From Bacillota bacterium (GTDB lineage Bacteria > Bacillota > Clostridia > Acetivibrionales > DSM-2933), in the NCBI GenBank assembly GCA_030705945.1, contig JAUZPS010000085.1:1-12122 (forward strand): 12,122 nt of DNA, in the 5' to 3' direction. The position numbers and the translations under genes were made by a program. Position 1 is the stretch's first letter. Each line of letters starts with the position of its first letter. Under the pieces are notes generated by a model that made no database searches, was not told the DNA's origin, and saw only the letters and a program-made list of their open reading frames with translations. Positions 1 through 6,432 of this stretch are shown here, piece after piece.

Positions 1-1278
1 GGATAATGTCCTTCCTGAAGGAGGAGCTATAAAGCCAGGAACACTTGATGTACTATTTACTGAATCGTAAGACAGCCAATAAAATCCATTGTTGAATGAA
101 TTTAAATAGGAGTCAGCAACCCTGAAGGCGCCTTTTTCACCAGCTTCCACGGTGCCGTTTCCATTCATATCGATCCAAATATCATCATTGTAACCTACTA
201 TTGTCATTTGATGACCATAGGGACCACTCTTCATACAAATAACTTCGCACTGTCCTACAAAAGAATCATCTGCGGATGTTGAAGGATCATTCATTACATA
301 ACCAGAATTAAAATCAAATCCCATGCAGGCAAAGCTTAATACATAACCGTCGACAAGCATGTTTTTAATCGTTTCAAGATTCTGATCCTTATTTGAGGAT
401 ACATTATCAACTGGCACTGTTCCGCATTCTTTAATACGATATCTGAATGCATTTTCCCATACAGCTTTATTTTGACATATTTGAGTATAGTTTATGGGAT
501 TGGTTTTATCACCGCTGTATGGAAAATCGCTCCAGGTGGCGCATCCGTTTTCCTGCAGTATTCTATAGATGTCTGTTTCATTTGAACCAGAATCGTAGCC
601 GTAATTTGCAAAGTCATAGGTCCATTTAGGCGACATCTTATTGGTATTATCCTGATTGTCTTTAGTGTTCCAACCTAAAGCCAATCCTGTCATGTGTGTC
701 AACTGATAATAGGTGGTTGAAAAGGCTGCGCAGGAACCAATTCCTCCCTGATCACGAATAGGAGGGAAACAGTCTAACTGGCTGTTATCCACATAATTAG
801 GAAGAGAAGAGCCTGTAAGTGTGGATATTGTTGATGCAGCAGCTACATTTGCTGAAGTTGAAGAAGTGGATGCAGATGCAGCTCTGATAGAGTTAGTGGT
901 GTTTATTGGCGCAGAACCTTTTGTAGGAGATGCTTCTGTATTTTGGGACTCTGTGCTTAATTCATCTCCGATATCTGCGGGGACAACCTTATCCATATTA
1001 ATATTAGGTGAGACCTTTTTGATTCTATCAAGTCCAACCTTATTTGGCTTGATAGCTTTAATTTTTTTCATGTTTTTCTTAGCCCATTCCTTTGTCTCGG
1101 CAGAGGGCTCCTTTACACCATGTAACATGCCAGACTTGGCATCATCGGTTAAAACCTTGGTTTGTGTTTCGATTTTTGTGTTGTTTTGATTTGGTGCTGC
1201 GATTCCTTGAAGTGGAATCAAATTTGACAGCAGAATAGTAGCTGTCAATGCGCATGTTAGAATTCTTTTGAATTTCAT
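1..1278 (-). CDS. Secreted papain-like (C1 family) cysteine peptidase, C-terminus cut off by window edge
   Basis: An open frame of 426 codons with no stop runs off the left edge. Residues 1-28 are a signal peptide (basic start, hydrophobic core, ending GIAA). Residues 30-155 are a Lys-rich then Ser/Thr/Ala-rich stretch that is probably a propeptide or linker. The catalytic domain starts near 160: IRDQGGIGSCAAF supplies the oxyanion Gln177 and nucleophile Cys183, and GHQMTIVGYNDD supplies His356. An EF-hand-like loop, DMNGNGTVEAGE (370-381), follows, as in related clostridial C1 peptidases remembered from the family. Where these normally read ANSWG this protein reads ADSYL, so the catalytic Asn is Asp389. 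The start at 1278 was chosen because AGGGAGGT at 1295-1288 is 9 nt away; the in-frame ATG at 1287 touches that site. Whether a dockerin follows cannot be seen. Family call is firm; activity and substrate are unknown. Confidence 0.85.
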   Translation of the reverse strand, partial: MKFKRILTCALTATILLSNLIPLQGIAAPNQNNTKIETQTKVLTDDAKSGMLHGVKEPSAETKEWAKKNMKKIKAIKPNKVGLDRIKKVSPNINMDKVVPADIGDELSTESQNTEASPTKGSAPINTTNSIRAASASTSSTSANVAAASTISTLTGSSLPNYVDNSQLDCFPPIRDQGGIGSCAAFSTTYYQLTHMTGLALGWNTKDNQDNTNKMSPKWTYDFANYGYDSGSNETDIYRILQENGCATWSDFPYSGDKTNPINYTQICQNKAVWENAFRYRIKECGTVPVDNVSSNKDQNLETIKNMLVDGYVLSFACMGFDFNSGYVMNDPSTSADDSFVGQCEVICMKSGPYGHQMTIVGYNDDIWIDMNGNGTVEAGEKGAFRVADSYLNSFNNGFYWLSYDSVNSTSSVPGFIAPPSGRTLS

Positions 1279-1287
1279 TATGTACAT

Positions 1288-1295
1288 ACCTCCCT
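1288..1295 (-). promoter_or_regulatory. Ribosome binding site that decides the peptidase start
   Basis: On the minus strand AGGGAGGT is followed directly by an ATG at 1287 and, 9 nt further on, by the ATG at 1278. Only the second has workable spacing, so translation should begin at 1278. Confidence 0.75.
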
Positions 1296-1342
1296 AAAAA
1301 ATTAGTTTAAACAGTACGGATAATCCATAAACTGGACCAAAC

Positions 1343-1490
1343 TATATAAGTTACGAAAAAGATTTTACATTAAAAATGCAGTTAATACATCTGCATTTTA
1401 CTATCAAAGCTGAACTTTTCGCAACTTATGAATCAAGGTGTATATTTTGCAATATAAAAAAGTATGTAAAATGTTTATTGCAAAATATAT
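1343..1490 (-). repeat. Two-hairpin non-coding repeat, copy 1 (upstream of the peptidase)
   Basis: This 148-bp stretch is almost identical to the reverse complement of 6125-6273. By hand I count about six differences, including one 1-bp deletion. It contains two inverted repeats. The first has perfect 14-bp arms, TATATTTTGCAATA (1441-1454) and TATTGCAAAATATA (1476-1489). The second has an outer pair at 1346-1359 and 1416-1429 (ATAAGTTACGAAAA with TTTTCGCAACTTAT, one mismatch as DNA) enclosing an inner pair AAAAATGCAG / CTGCATTTT (1372-1381, 1391-1399). It ends 64 bp before the peptidase start and points at that gene in the same sense in which copy 2 points at the GH10 gene. No reading frame is evident. 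It may be a MITE-like mobile repeat, a structured leader RNA, or both. Confidence 0.9.
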
Positions 1491-1594
1491 ATATAAAAAG
1501 CAATTAATCTTTTACATTTGCCTATCGCAAAATAACGTTAAAGCGTTCGTTATTTTGCTCCGTCAAATGTAAGATTAATAGTGCTTTTTATATA
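1490..1594. repeat. Second, different nested inverted-repeat element abutting copy 1
   Basis: The ends are a perfect 12-bp inverted repeat, TATATAAAAAGC (1490-1501) and GCTTTTTATATA (1583-1594). Inside, the arms continue as ATTAATCTT and ACATTTG blocks (1503-1520) matched by CAAATGT and AAGATTAAT (1564-1579), with 2-nt indels between blocks. A central hairpin has perfect 11-bp arms GCAAAATAACG (1527-1537) and CGTTATTTTGC (1548-1558). The plan of an outer pair, a gap and an inner pair is like the 148-bp repeat beside it, and both carry TATATA ends and a TTTTACATT word, but the sequences are not copies. The two elements meet at position 1490. Function is unknown; a MITE-like element or structured leader are both possible. 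Confidence 0.75.
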
Positions 1595-1622
1595 GCTAAT
1601 GGAATACCCCTTAATCTGCATT

Positions 1623-1631
1623 ATTATAACA
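1623..1631 (-). promoter_or_regulatory. Extended -10 promoter, probably for the peptidase gene
   Basis: The minus strand reads TGTTATAAT, a perfect extended -10 (TGn-TATAAT) for the vegetative sigma factor. No good -35 sits at the usual distance, which is common for extended -10 promoters. Initiation near 1616 would give the peptidase an untranslated leader of roughly 340 nt containing both hairpin elements. This is inferred from sequence only. Confidence 0.45.
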
Positions 1632-1647
1632 CGGCAATCAATAACTA

Positions 1648-1682
1648 TTTGTCATAACTTTATAACATTTTGTCATAACTTT
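1648..1682. promoter_or_regulatory. Twin direct repeats 21 bp apart, operator-like
   Basis: TTTGTCATAACTTT occurs at 1648-1661 and again at 1669-1682, a period of exactly 21 bp or two helical turns. The pair lies just upstream of the extended -10 on the minus strand, where an activator would bind. The regulator is unknown. Confidence 0.4.
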
Positions 1683-1793
1683 TGTAGTTCGTAATACAAA
1701 ATAAATGTCAAGTGATAAGGCAAAATAGGCAAAAGAATAAAATTAAGGACATTATATACGTATAAAAACTAATGGAATAATAGAAAATACAAT

Positions 1794-1922
1794 ATGAGAA
1801 GTGTTATGAAGGTGTGTGATTCATTGTTACAACTTGGAAGTAAGAAAAAGCCTGTAATGATAAGAGTTAAAACGCAGGAGAGAGCAAATGAGTTTCTAAA
1901 AATTTGCAATGTTAGGCATTAA
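1794..1922 (+). CDS. Small 42-codon ORF, possibly a remnant of a SEC-C-type protein
   Basis: A frame of 42 codons (an inner ATG at 1806 would give 38) ends with a stop inside the first bases of the terminator at 1921. Its middle, KKKPVMIRVKTQERANEFLK, resembles from memory the N-terminal part of small clostridial SEC-C motif proteins, but the Cys-rich SEC-C tail is missing. There is no convincing ribosome binding site and no clear plus-strand promoter. It could be a decayed fragment, a real microprotein or chance. The surrounding 1683-1793 is AT-rich with a 10-bp palindrome TATACGTATA (1755-1764) and nothing else I can support. Confidence 0.25.
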   Translation: MRSVMKVCDSLLQLGSKKKPVMIRVKTQERANEFLKICNVRH

Positions 1923-1959
1923 AAACCCAGAGAATTTACAGAAAATTCTCTGGGTTTTT
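1921..1959. terminator. Strong bidirectional rho-independent terminator
   Basis: A perfect 17-bp stem (1921-1937 with 1943-1959; core CCCAGAGAATTT) with a 5-nt loop is flanked by A-runs and T-runs, so both transcripts end in U-tracts. It lies about 100 bp past the GH43 stop on the minus strand and ends the GH27-GH43 unit. On the plus strand it would end any transcript of the small ORF at 1794-1922. The stretch 1961-2062 shows nothing else. Confidence 0.9.
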
Positions 1960-2062
1960 TGAAGTACTATGTATTAATCAGCAGACAATAGCGATTTGAA
2001 AACTTAGTTGTCTCAAAATAAAATGTAATAATAAATAGTGTCTAAAACTTCATCTTGCCTGA

Positions 2063-3871
2063 TTAAGATAAAACTTGATTAAATTTTGCAGCAATAATTA
2101 TAACGTCATACATGTTAATTGCTCCGTTTTTATCCAAATCATATTTTACATTATATTTGCTTTCTCCGCTAACTGAGTTAAAAGCGCTTGCAATAAGGAT
2201 AACATCGGCCATATTCACAATACCATCACCATTTACATCCTCAACATTTTTTGGTGTTGGTACAGTTGTATTGGTTGGCTTTGGTGTAGATGTAGGAGTG
2301 TTTGTTTGTGTGCTGGTAGGAGTATTAGTTGGTGTTGGACTGTTGTTTGCCGAGAATTGCCAGTAATCAAAGTTAAACAAATTGCTTGTACCCGATCCGG
2401 TAAATACAAAGAATACTTTGTGAGTACCGGTAGTGTTGTTAACATTGGTCTCAACAGTTTTCCATGTTTGCGCTCCTCCAGTGGATGGAACATCAAGGGT
2501 ACCAACAAGAGTACCTGTAGCGCTGTCAAGACGTATTTCAATTTTACCACCTACAGTGGAAGCTATATTAGCTTTAAACGAAGCAGCGCTACTTGTTCCA
2601 AAGCTAACATTTCCTACTGCAATCCAGTCGCCATTATGTATATTTGTAACATCCATGTTACTTGTTGGACCACCTGAAGCGGAACATACTTCTGTGGTTA
2701 TGCCTGCATTCCATCCGATGGTTTCAGCCTCAGTCCTTTTGTATGGATCAAGATCAGCAATTTGCGCTATACCTGCCAAATCACATTTTACCTCAGGAAT
2801 TGTTCCGTCAGTATTGAATACAAGTTTATTAATATGTGGGGAACGGTACCCTTTCCCGCTTCCATTAACAGCTGTACTGACAGTTTGGGTATGGTAAATT
2901 ACATACCACTCGTTATTGAATTTGAAAACGGTATGATGGTTATTTCCACCACCTCCGAAAAAAGCTCCCGGATTTTTCAGGAAATGTCCTTTGTAAGTAA
3001 ATGGTCCCATAGGACTGCTGCTTGTCATATAACCTATTTCACCTGCAGGATATGTTGAAGGATGTGTGCCGGAGAAATTAATGCAATATGAATAATAGTA
3101 TGTTCCATTGTACTTGTGAATTCCTGAATCTTCAAACATAAAAGGAGCATCAATAGTTGATGCGCTTCCTACAACACTTGTCATATCTGCGCCCAATTTT
3201 ATAACCCTGGCCGTTTTAGGATTTGCTATTGATGTTTGATCTTTGTCATTTGGTATACCTCCGCCGCAATATAGATATCCAGTACCATCATCATCCACTA
3301 AAACAGCTGGGTCAAATAGCCATGTAACACCAGATATTCCAGGAGTGCCTTGAGTGACAAGCGCTTTTCCAAGGGGGTCTGACCAAGGTCCGATTGGAGT
3401 ATCTGCTGTAAGTACGCCAATACCGCTTCCGCTGTTTGCAAAGTAAAGGAAGAATTTATCCTTGCCATTTATCACTTTGTGAGCAGCTGCTGGAGCCCAT
3501 GAAGCGCCTGCCCATTTCGCAATTCCCTTGCCGCCGTTAAGTCCATTAGCGCCTGCAACAGGAACTGCGCCATGGTCTGTCCAGTTCACCATATCAGAAG
3601 AAGACAAAACATAAACTTTATTAAGATTACTAAATGAATTATCTTTTATAGTTCCGTTGGAATACTCATATTCATCACTTGACAAATAGATATAAATCCT
3701 TCCGTTATAAGTAATTGCATAAGGGTCAGCTCCAAGTTTATAGTCCATTAAAGGATTTGAGTTCCCTACTTTTTTTGCAATAGGATTATTTAAAGCATAT
3801 GAGGGTATTGACATTAGACTGCTGAGAACTAATGCAAATATTAATATAAAACCAATTGATTTCTTAAACAT
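2063..3871 (-). CDS. Secreted GH43 arabinofuranosidase/xylosidase with CBM6 and dockerin
   Basis: The protein has 602 residues and probably acts on arabinose or xylose side groups of xylan. Residues 1-26 are a signal peptide. The five-bladed GH43 domain (about 40-370) shows the family's three acidic residues: Asp49 in GADPYA (base), Asp187 in FDPAV, and Glu247 in FMFEDSGIHKYNG (acid). The motif pattern suggests a subfamily 29-like enzyme, which is not certain. A CBM6 covers about 376-507, a Thr/Pro/Asn linker 511-541, and a dockerin 544-600 with two calcium loops starting at Asp545 (DVNGDG) and Asp578 (DLDKNG), each helix ending AFN or KFN. The start is fixed by GGAGGT 9 nt upstream. It follows GH27 with a 108-bp gap and no terminator, so the two are probably co-transcribed. 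Arabinofuranosidase versus xylosidase cannot be settled by eye. Confidence 0.92.
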   Translation of the reverse strand: MFKKSIGFILIFALVLSSLMSIPSYALNNPIAKKVGNSNPLMDYKLGADPYAITYNGRIYIYLSSDEYEYSNGTIKDNSFSNLNKVYVLSSSDMVNWTDHGAVPVAGANGLNGGKGIAKWAGASWAPAAAHKVINGKDKFFLYFANSGSGIGVLTADTPIGPWSDPLGKALVTQGTPGISGVTWLFDPAVLVDDDGTGYLYCGGGIPNDKDQTSIANPKTARVIKLGADMTSVVGSASTIDAPFMFEDSGIHKYNGTYYYSYCINFSGTHPSTYPAGEIGYMTSSSPMGPFTYKGHFLKNPGAFFGGGGNNHHTVFKFNNEWYVIYHTQTVSTAVNGSGKGYRSPHINKLVFNTDGTIPEVKCDLAGIAQIADLDPYKRTEAETIGWNAGITTEVCSASGGPTSNMDVTNIHNGDWIAVGNVSFGTSSAASFKANIASTVGGKIEIRLDSATGTLVGTLDVPSTGGAQTWKTVETNVNNTTGTHKVFFVFTGSGTSNLFNFDYWQFSANNSPTPTNTPTSTQTNTPTSTPKPTNTTVPTPKNVEDVNGDGIVNMADVILIASAFNSVSGESKYNVKYDLDKNGAINMYDVIIIAAKFNQVLS

Positions 3872-3979
3872 ATAAATGTTACCTCCAAGTTTGGTAAAAA
3901 TTTAATTTTGTTTTACTGAAACAACATGTTTTTAAGATATAGACGCTTTCTTCCTTGAGTTTTTATTCCAACAGCATAG

Positions 3980-5833
3980 TCAATTTACGAAAGTATTAAA
4001 TTTTAAAGCAAGAACCATAACATCTGACATATTGATAACTCCGTCTTTGTTCGCATCATACAATAAATTATATTTATTGTCTCCAAGAACAGAGTTAAAT
4101 GACCCTGCCATAATGATAATGTCTGCCATGTTTACAACCCCATCACCATTAAAATCCCCCGTAAAAGCAACAGAAGTATTTGTGGGTGTATATGTACTTG
4201 TATTGGTAGAGGTTGGTGTGTTTGAACCAGCGAATGTAAACCAATCTAAATTTACTGCTCCTGAAAACATAAGGTAAACGTCATTAACGCCTGTGACCTT
4301 ACTTATATCGCAAGTCTGCTCCGTATATGTATTCCAATCACCTGTAGTAGCTACCTTAAGAGTCCCGATTAGAGTACCTGTTGGACTGTTTAATCTGATA
4401 TCAATATTTGCTGTTAAAGAATCTGCAACCAGAGCTTTTAATGATGTTGAGCCATTACCGAAATTTATTCTTTTATATACCAGATAATTGCCGTTTTCAA
4501 TATAGCCTACACCTTTGCCGCCATTTACTGTGTCAACTATTTGTATAGTTGAAGAATTAATGTCATTGTAGTTTTCTGCTTCAAGTTTTGTAAATGCGCT
4601 TATCTCCGCCGGAGTAGGCGTAGGAACAGGTGTATTGACAGGTCCGGTAGAAATTTTCAGCACAACTGTACCGTGTGAAGCTACTGATGCGGTATATGAA
4701 CCATTAAAGCTTCCCTTATCGGCTTTAGCCCACAAATCACGAACTGAAGCGCTGCCTGTAATACCGATATCAGACCAGTTAACAGTGATGCTTTGAGTTG
4801 AAGAGTTTCTATTTAACAATGCAACTGCCTTCGTACCATCAGCGAGGGGCTTAACCCAAACCTCATTGCCGTTTGAACTTTTAACCCTATAACCCTGTTT
4901 ACCAAGAGAATCTTGGTCAATAGCGATTACTTCCTTGTTCAATAATATATCCTTTATAGATTGTGACATTTTCCTTATATCATTTCCAGAAAGAAGAGGA
5001 GATGCCATCATACACCACATGCTCATTTGTGTACGATATTCTTCAACCGTACAGCCGGTGTTTCCTATCTCAAGCATGTCAGGATCATTCCATGCTCCCG
5101 GTCCTGCTGAACTTGTGTATTTGGAGTTCTGATCGATTGAATTTATTATTCCCACAAAACCATAAGCATTTCCTGTACCATCCCATTGATCCAATATATC
5201 ACGAGTTGTACGCCATAGGTTACCGGTAGAAGGCATCCAGCTCTGGTACTCCCATGCGCATATGCTGAATACTATCGGTCTTCCGCAATTGGCAAGCGCA
5301 GTCTGCATTTTCTGATAATCAGTTTTCATATCACTTCCGTTTGGTATGTTACAGTTATCATACTTTAAATAATCAATCCCCCATGATGCAAATGTTTTTG
5401 CGTCCCGATCTTCATAACCCTTGCTTCCGCTTTGGGCAACTCCGGCGCATGTCTTAGCGCCACGATCTCCATATATTCCAAGTTTAAGTCCCTTGCCATG
5501 GACATAATCCGCTAAAGCTTTTATGCCACTTGGGAATCGTGTGGGATCTGATATTAGGTTTCCGTTGGAATCACGGGCAGGATTAGCCATCCAGTTGTCG
5601 TCAAGGTTAAGATAAATATAACCGGCGTCCTTCATTCCTGAACTTACCATAGTATCAGCTATCTGTTTGATCTGTGTTTCATTGATGTTTTCATGGAAAA
5701 TGTTCCAACTGTTCCACCCCATAGGCGGTGTCTTGGCAATTCCATTATCCCATGCTCTTACGTTGATATTCACAAGCAAAGTGGCAATTATACCTACTAA
5801 GATTAGGATAATTAATAAGTATGATTTTTTCAT
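3980..5833 (-). CDS. Secreted GH27 alpha-galactosidase with CBM6 and dockerin
   Basis: The protein has 617 residues and should release alpha-linked galactose (or a related sugar such as beta-L-arabinopyranose) from hemicellulose side chains. Residues 1-27 are a signal peptide. The GH27 barrel (about 33-305) begins TPPMGWNSWN. It carries the nucleophile Asp159 in YLKYDNCN and the acid/base Asp252 in WNDPDML, and is followed by the C-terminal beta domain to about 396. A CBM6 covers 412-536, a Ser/Thr linker 537-557 and a dockerin 558-616 with loops at Asp560 (DFNGDG) and Asp593 (DANKDG). The frame is open 28 codons further upstream, but GGAGGGGAG at 5850-5842 and the hydrophobic N-terminus fix the start at 5833. 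It is the first gene of a minus-strand unit with GH43, divergent from GH10. In R. cellulolyticum a GH27-CBM6-dockerin enzyme occurs in the xyl-doc cluster (recalled). Confidence 0.93.
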   Translation of the reverse strand: MKKSYLLIILILVGIIATLLVNINVRAWDNGIAKTPPMGWNSWNIFHENINETQIKQIADTMVSSGMKDAGYIYLNLDDNWMANPARDSNGNLISDPTRFPSGIKALADYVHGKGLKLGIYGDRGAKTCAGVAQSGSKGYEDRDAKTFASWGIDYLKYDNCNIPNGSDMKTDYQKMQTALANCGRPIVFSICAWEYQSWMPSTGNLWRTTRDILDQWDGTGNAYGFVGIINSIDQNSKYTSSAGPGAWNDPDMLEIGNTGCTVEEYRTQMSMWCMMASPLLSGNDIRKMSQSIKDILLNKEVIAIDQDSLGKQGYRVKSSNGNEVWVKPLADGTKAVALLNRNSSTQSITVNWSDIGITGSASVRDLWAKADKGSFNGSYTASVASHGTVVLKISTGPVNTPVPTPTPAEISAFTKLEAENYNDINSSTIQIVDTVNGGKGVGYIENGNYLVYKRINFGNGSTSLKALVADSLTANIDIRLNSPTGTLIGTLKVATTGDWNTYTEQTCDISKVTGVNDVYLMFSGAVNLDWFTFAGSNTPTSTNTSTYTPTNTSVAFTGDFNGDGVVNMADIIIMAGSFNSVLGDNKYNLLYDANKDGVINMSDVMVLALKFNTFVN

Positions 5834-5841
5834 TAAATATT

Positions 5842-5850
5842 CTCCCCTCC
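5842..5850 (-). promoter_or_regulatory. Ribosome binding site that decides the GH27 start
   Basis: GGAGGGGAG on the minus strand lies 8 nt before ATG 5833. It excludes the longer frame, whose extra residues (beginning MQMVKLRF) have no signal-peptide character and no such site. Confidence 0.85.
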
Positions 5851-5876
5851 AATTTAATTTTATATAATTATTGAGC

Positions 5877-5975
5877 TGCAGATAAACAACTATAAATCTT
5901 AATTTAACCATCTGCAAAGTGGCTGATATTTACTCCATGTAGCAGTTTGATAAAATCAATTTTAAAGTTGTTTAT
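5877..5975 (-). promoter_or_regulatory. Possible structured leader of the GH27-GH43 unit
   Basis: Two inverted repeats interlock here: TGCAGAT (5877-5883) with ATCTGCA (5910-5916), and ATAAACAACT (5882-5891) with AGTTGTTTAT (5966-5975). They share two bases, so the leader could fold in more than one way. A small palindrome, TTGATAAAATCAA, lies at 5947-5959. No promoter with both boxes is obvious; TATACT (minus strand, 5987-5982) is a weak -10 candidate. This may be regulatory, but AT-rich DNA gives such pairs by chance. Confidence 0.3.
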
Positions 5976-6000
5976 TTATTAAGTATAAAAATGAAAAAAC

Positions 6001-6051
6001 TATAAAACATCAGTAGTATTCACTTTTGGTAAATTCTTCTGATGTTTTATA
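6001..6051 (-). promoter_or_regulatory. Hairpin with T-run, possible attenuator ahead of GH27
   Basis: TATAAAACATCAG (6001-6013) and CTGATGTTTTATA (6039-6051) form a perfect 13-bp stem with a 25-nt loop. On the minus strand the stem is followed by AGTTTTTTCATTTTT, as in a weak intrinsic terminator reading toward GH27. It could end antisense or read-through transcripts from the GH10 side, or attenuate GH27. The stem is AT-rich, so strength is doubtful. Confidence 0.4.
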
Positions 6052-6124
6052 TAATTTAAATTTACAGTAATTATTAAAAAATCTACATACATAAATAAGT
6101 CAAGTTATTTACATTATTTTAACT

Positions 6125-6273
6125 ATATATTTTGCAATAAACATTTTACATCATTTTTTATATTGCAAAATATATACCTTGATTCATAAGTTGCGAAAAG
6201 TTCAGCTTTGATAGTAAAAATGCAGACGTATTAACTGCATTTTTAATGTAAAATCTTTTTCGCAACTTATATA
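6125..6273 (+). repeat. Two-hairpin non-coding repeat, copy 2 (upstream of GH10)
   Basis: This is the 149-bp partner of the inverted copy at 1343-1490. Hairpin 1 has arms TATATTTTGCAATA (6126-6139) and TATTGCAAAATATA (6161-6174). Hairpin 2 has perfect 14-bp outer arms ATAAGTTGCGAAAA (6186-6199) and TTTTCGCAACTTAT (6257-6270) enclosing perfect 10-bp inner arms AAAAATGCAG (6216-6225) and CTGCATTTTT (6235-6244). Differences from copy 1 lie mostly in loops. The element ends 159 bp before the GH10 start. Its ends are a degenerate terminal inverted repeat (TATATA..TTGC), as a MITE might have; no transposase or clear target duplication is present. Confidence 0.9.
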
Positions 6274-6287
6274 AAGTTATCAGAATA

Positions 6288-6320
6288 GTACAAAAATTCA
6301 GTCTTATTTATGCATGTTAA
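6288..6320 (+). promoter_or_regulatory. 33-bp upstream motif shared with the GH141 gene (GH10 copy)
   Basis: This stretch aligns without gaps to 8939-8971, with 26 of 33 positions identical by hand. Conserved blocks are GTACAAA, CTTATTT and TGCATGT. It lies 112 bp before the GH10 start. It could contain a promoter or a shared activator site; I cannot assign -35 and -10 boxes with confidence. Confidence 0.5.
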
Positions 6321-6420
6321 ATTGTTATTAAATGATATAAATTCATATTAATATGGATACTTATTTATTACTTTCCAATTAATAAAATTAAAGATATTAT
6401 TATATTATATTAAATATTTG

Positions 6421-6426
6421 AGGAGG
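6421..6426 (+). promoter_or_regulatory. Ribosome binding site that decides the GH10 start
   Basis: AGGAGG is followed directly by ATG 6427 and, 6 nt further, by ATG 6433. Normal spacing favours 6433; the frame can also be read from TTG 6418, but that codon precedes the site. Confidence 0.8.
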
Positions 6427-6432
6427 ATGTAT

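Noticed and set aside
447..1189. Plus-strand open frames of 60 and 122 codons
   Set aside because: They lie antisense inside the peptidase gene, whose motifs are clear on the minus strand; they show no family features or ribosome sites. The same applies to the other frames opposite the four enzyme genes.
1346..1429. Invertible promoter (phase-variable switch) flanked by the 14-bp inverted repeat
   Set aside because: The inside of the repeat has the same orientation relative to its flanks in both copies, and no recombinase gene is in the window, so there is no sign of inversion.
1343..1594. CRISPR array
   Set aside because: The repeats are inverted and nested, not regularly spaced direct repeats with unique spacers, and no cas gene is present.
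1601..1631. SigI-type promoter (CCCC block as in clostridial cellulosome genes)
   Set aside because: The ACCCC at 1606-1610 has no CGAA-like box at the expected distance, and it points away from the enzyme genes.
3872..3979. Terminator or promoter between GH27 and GH43
   Set aside because: No GC-bearing stem with a T-run and no convincing promoter boxes; read-through is the simpler view.
5745..5917. Longer N-terminus for GH27 beginning at 5917
   Set aside because: The extra 28 residues precede a good ribosome site and an internal Met that starts a standard signal peptide.
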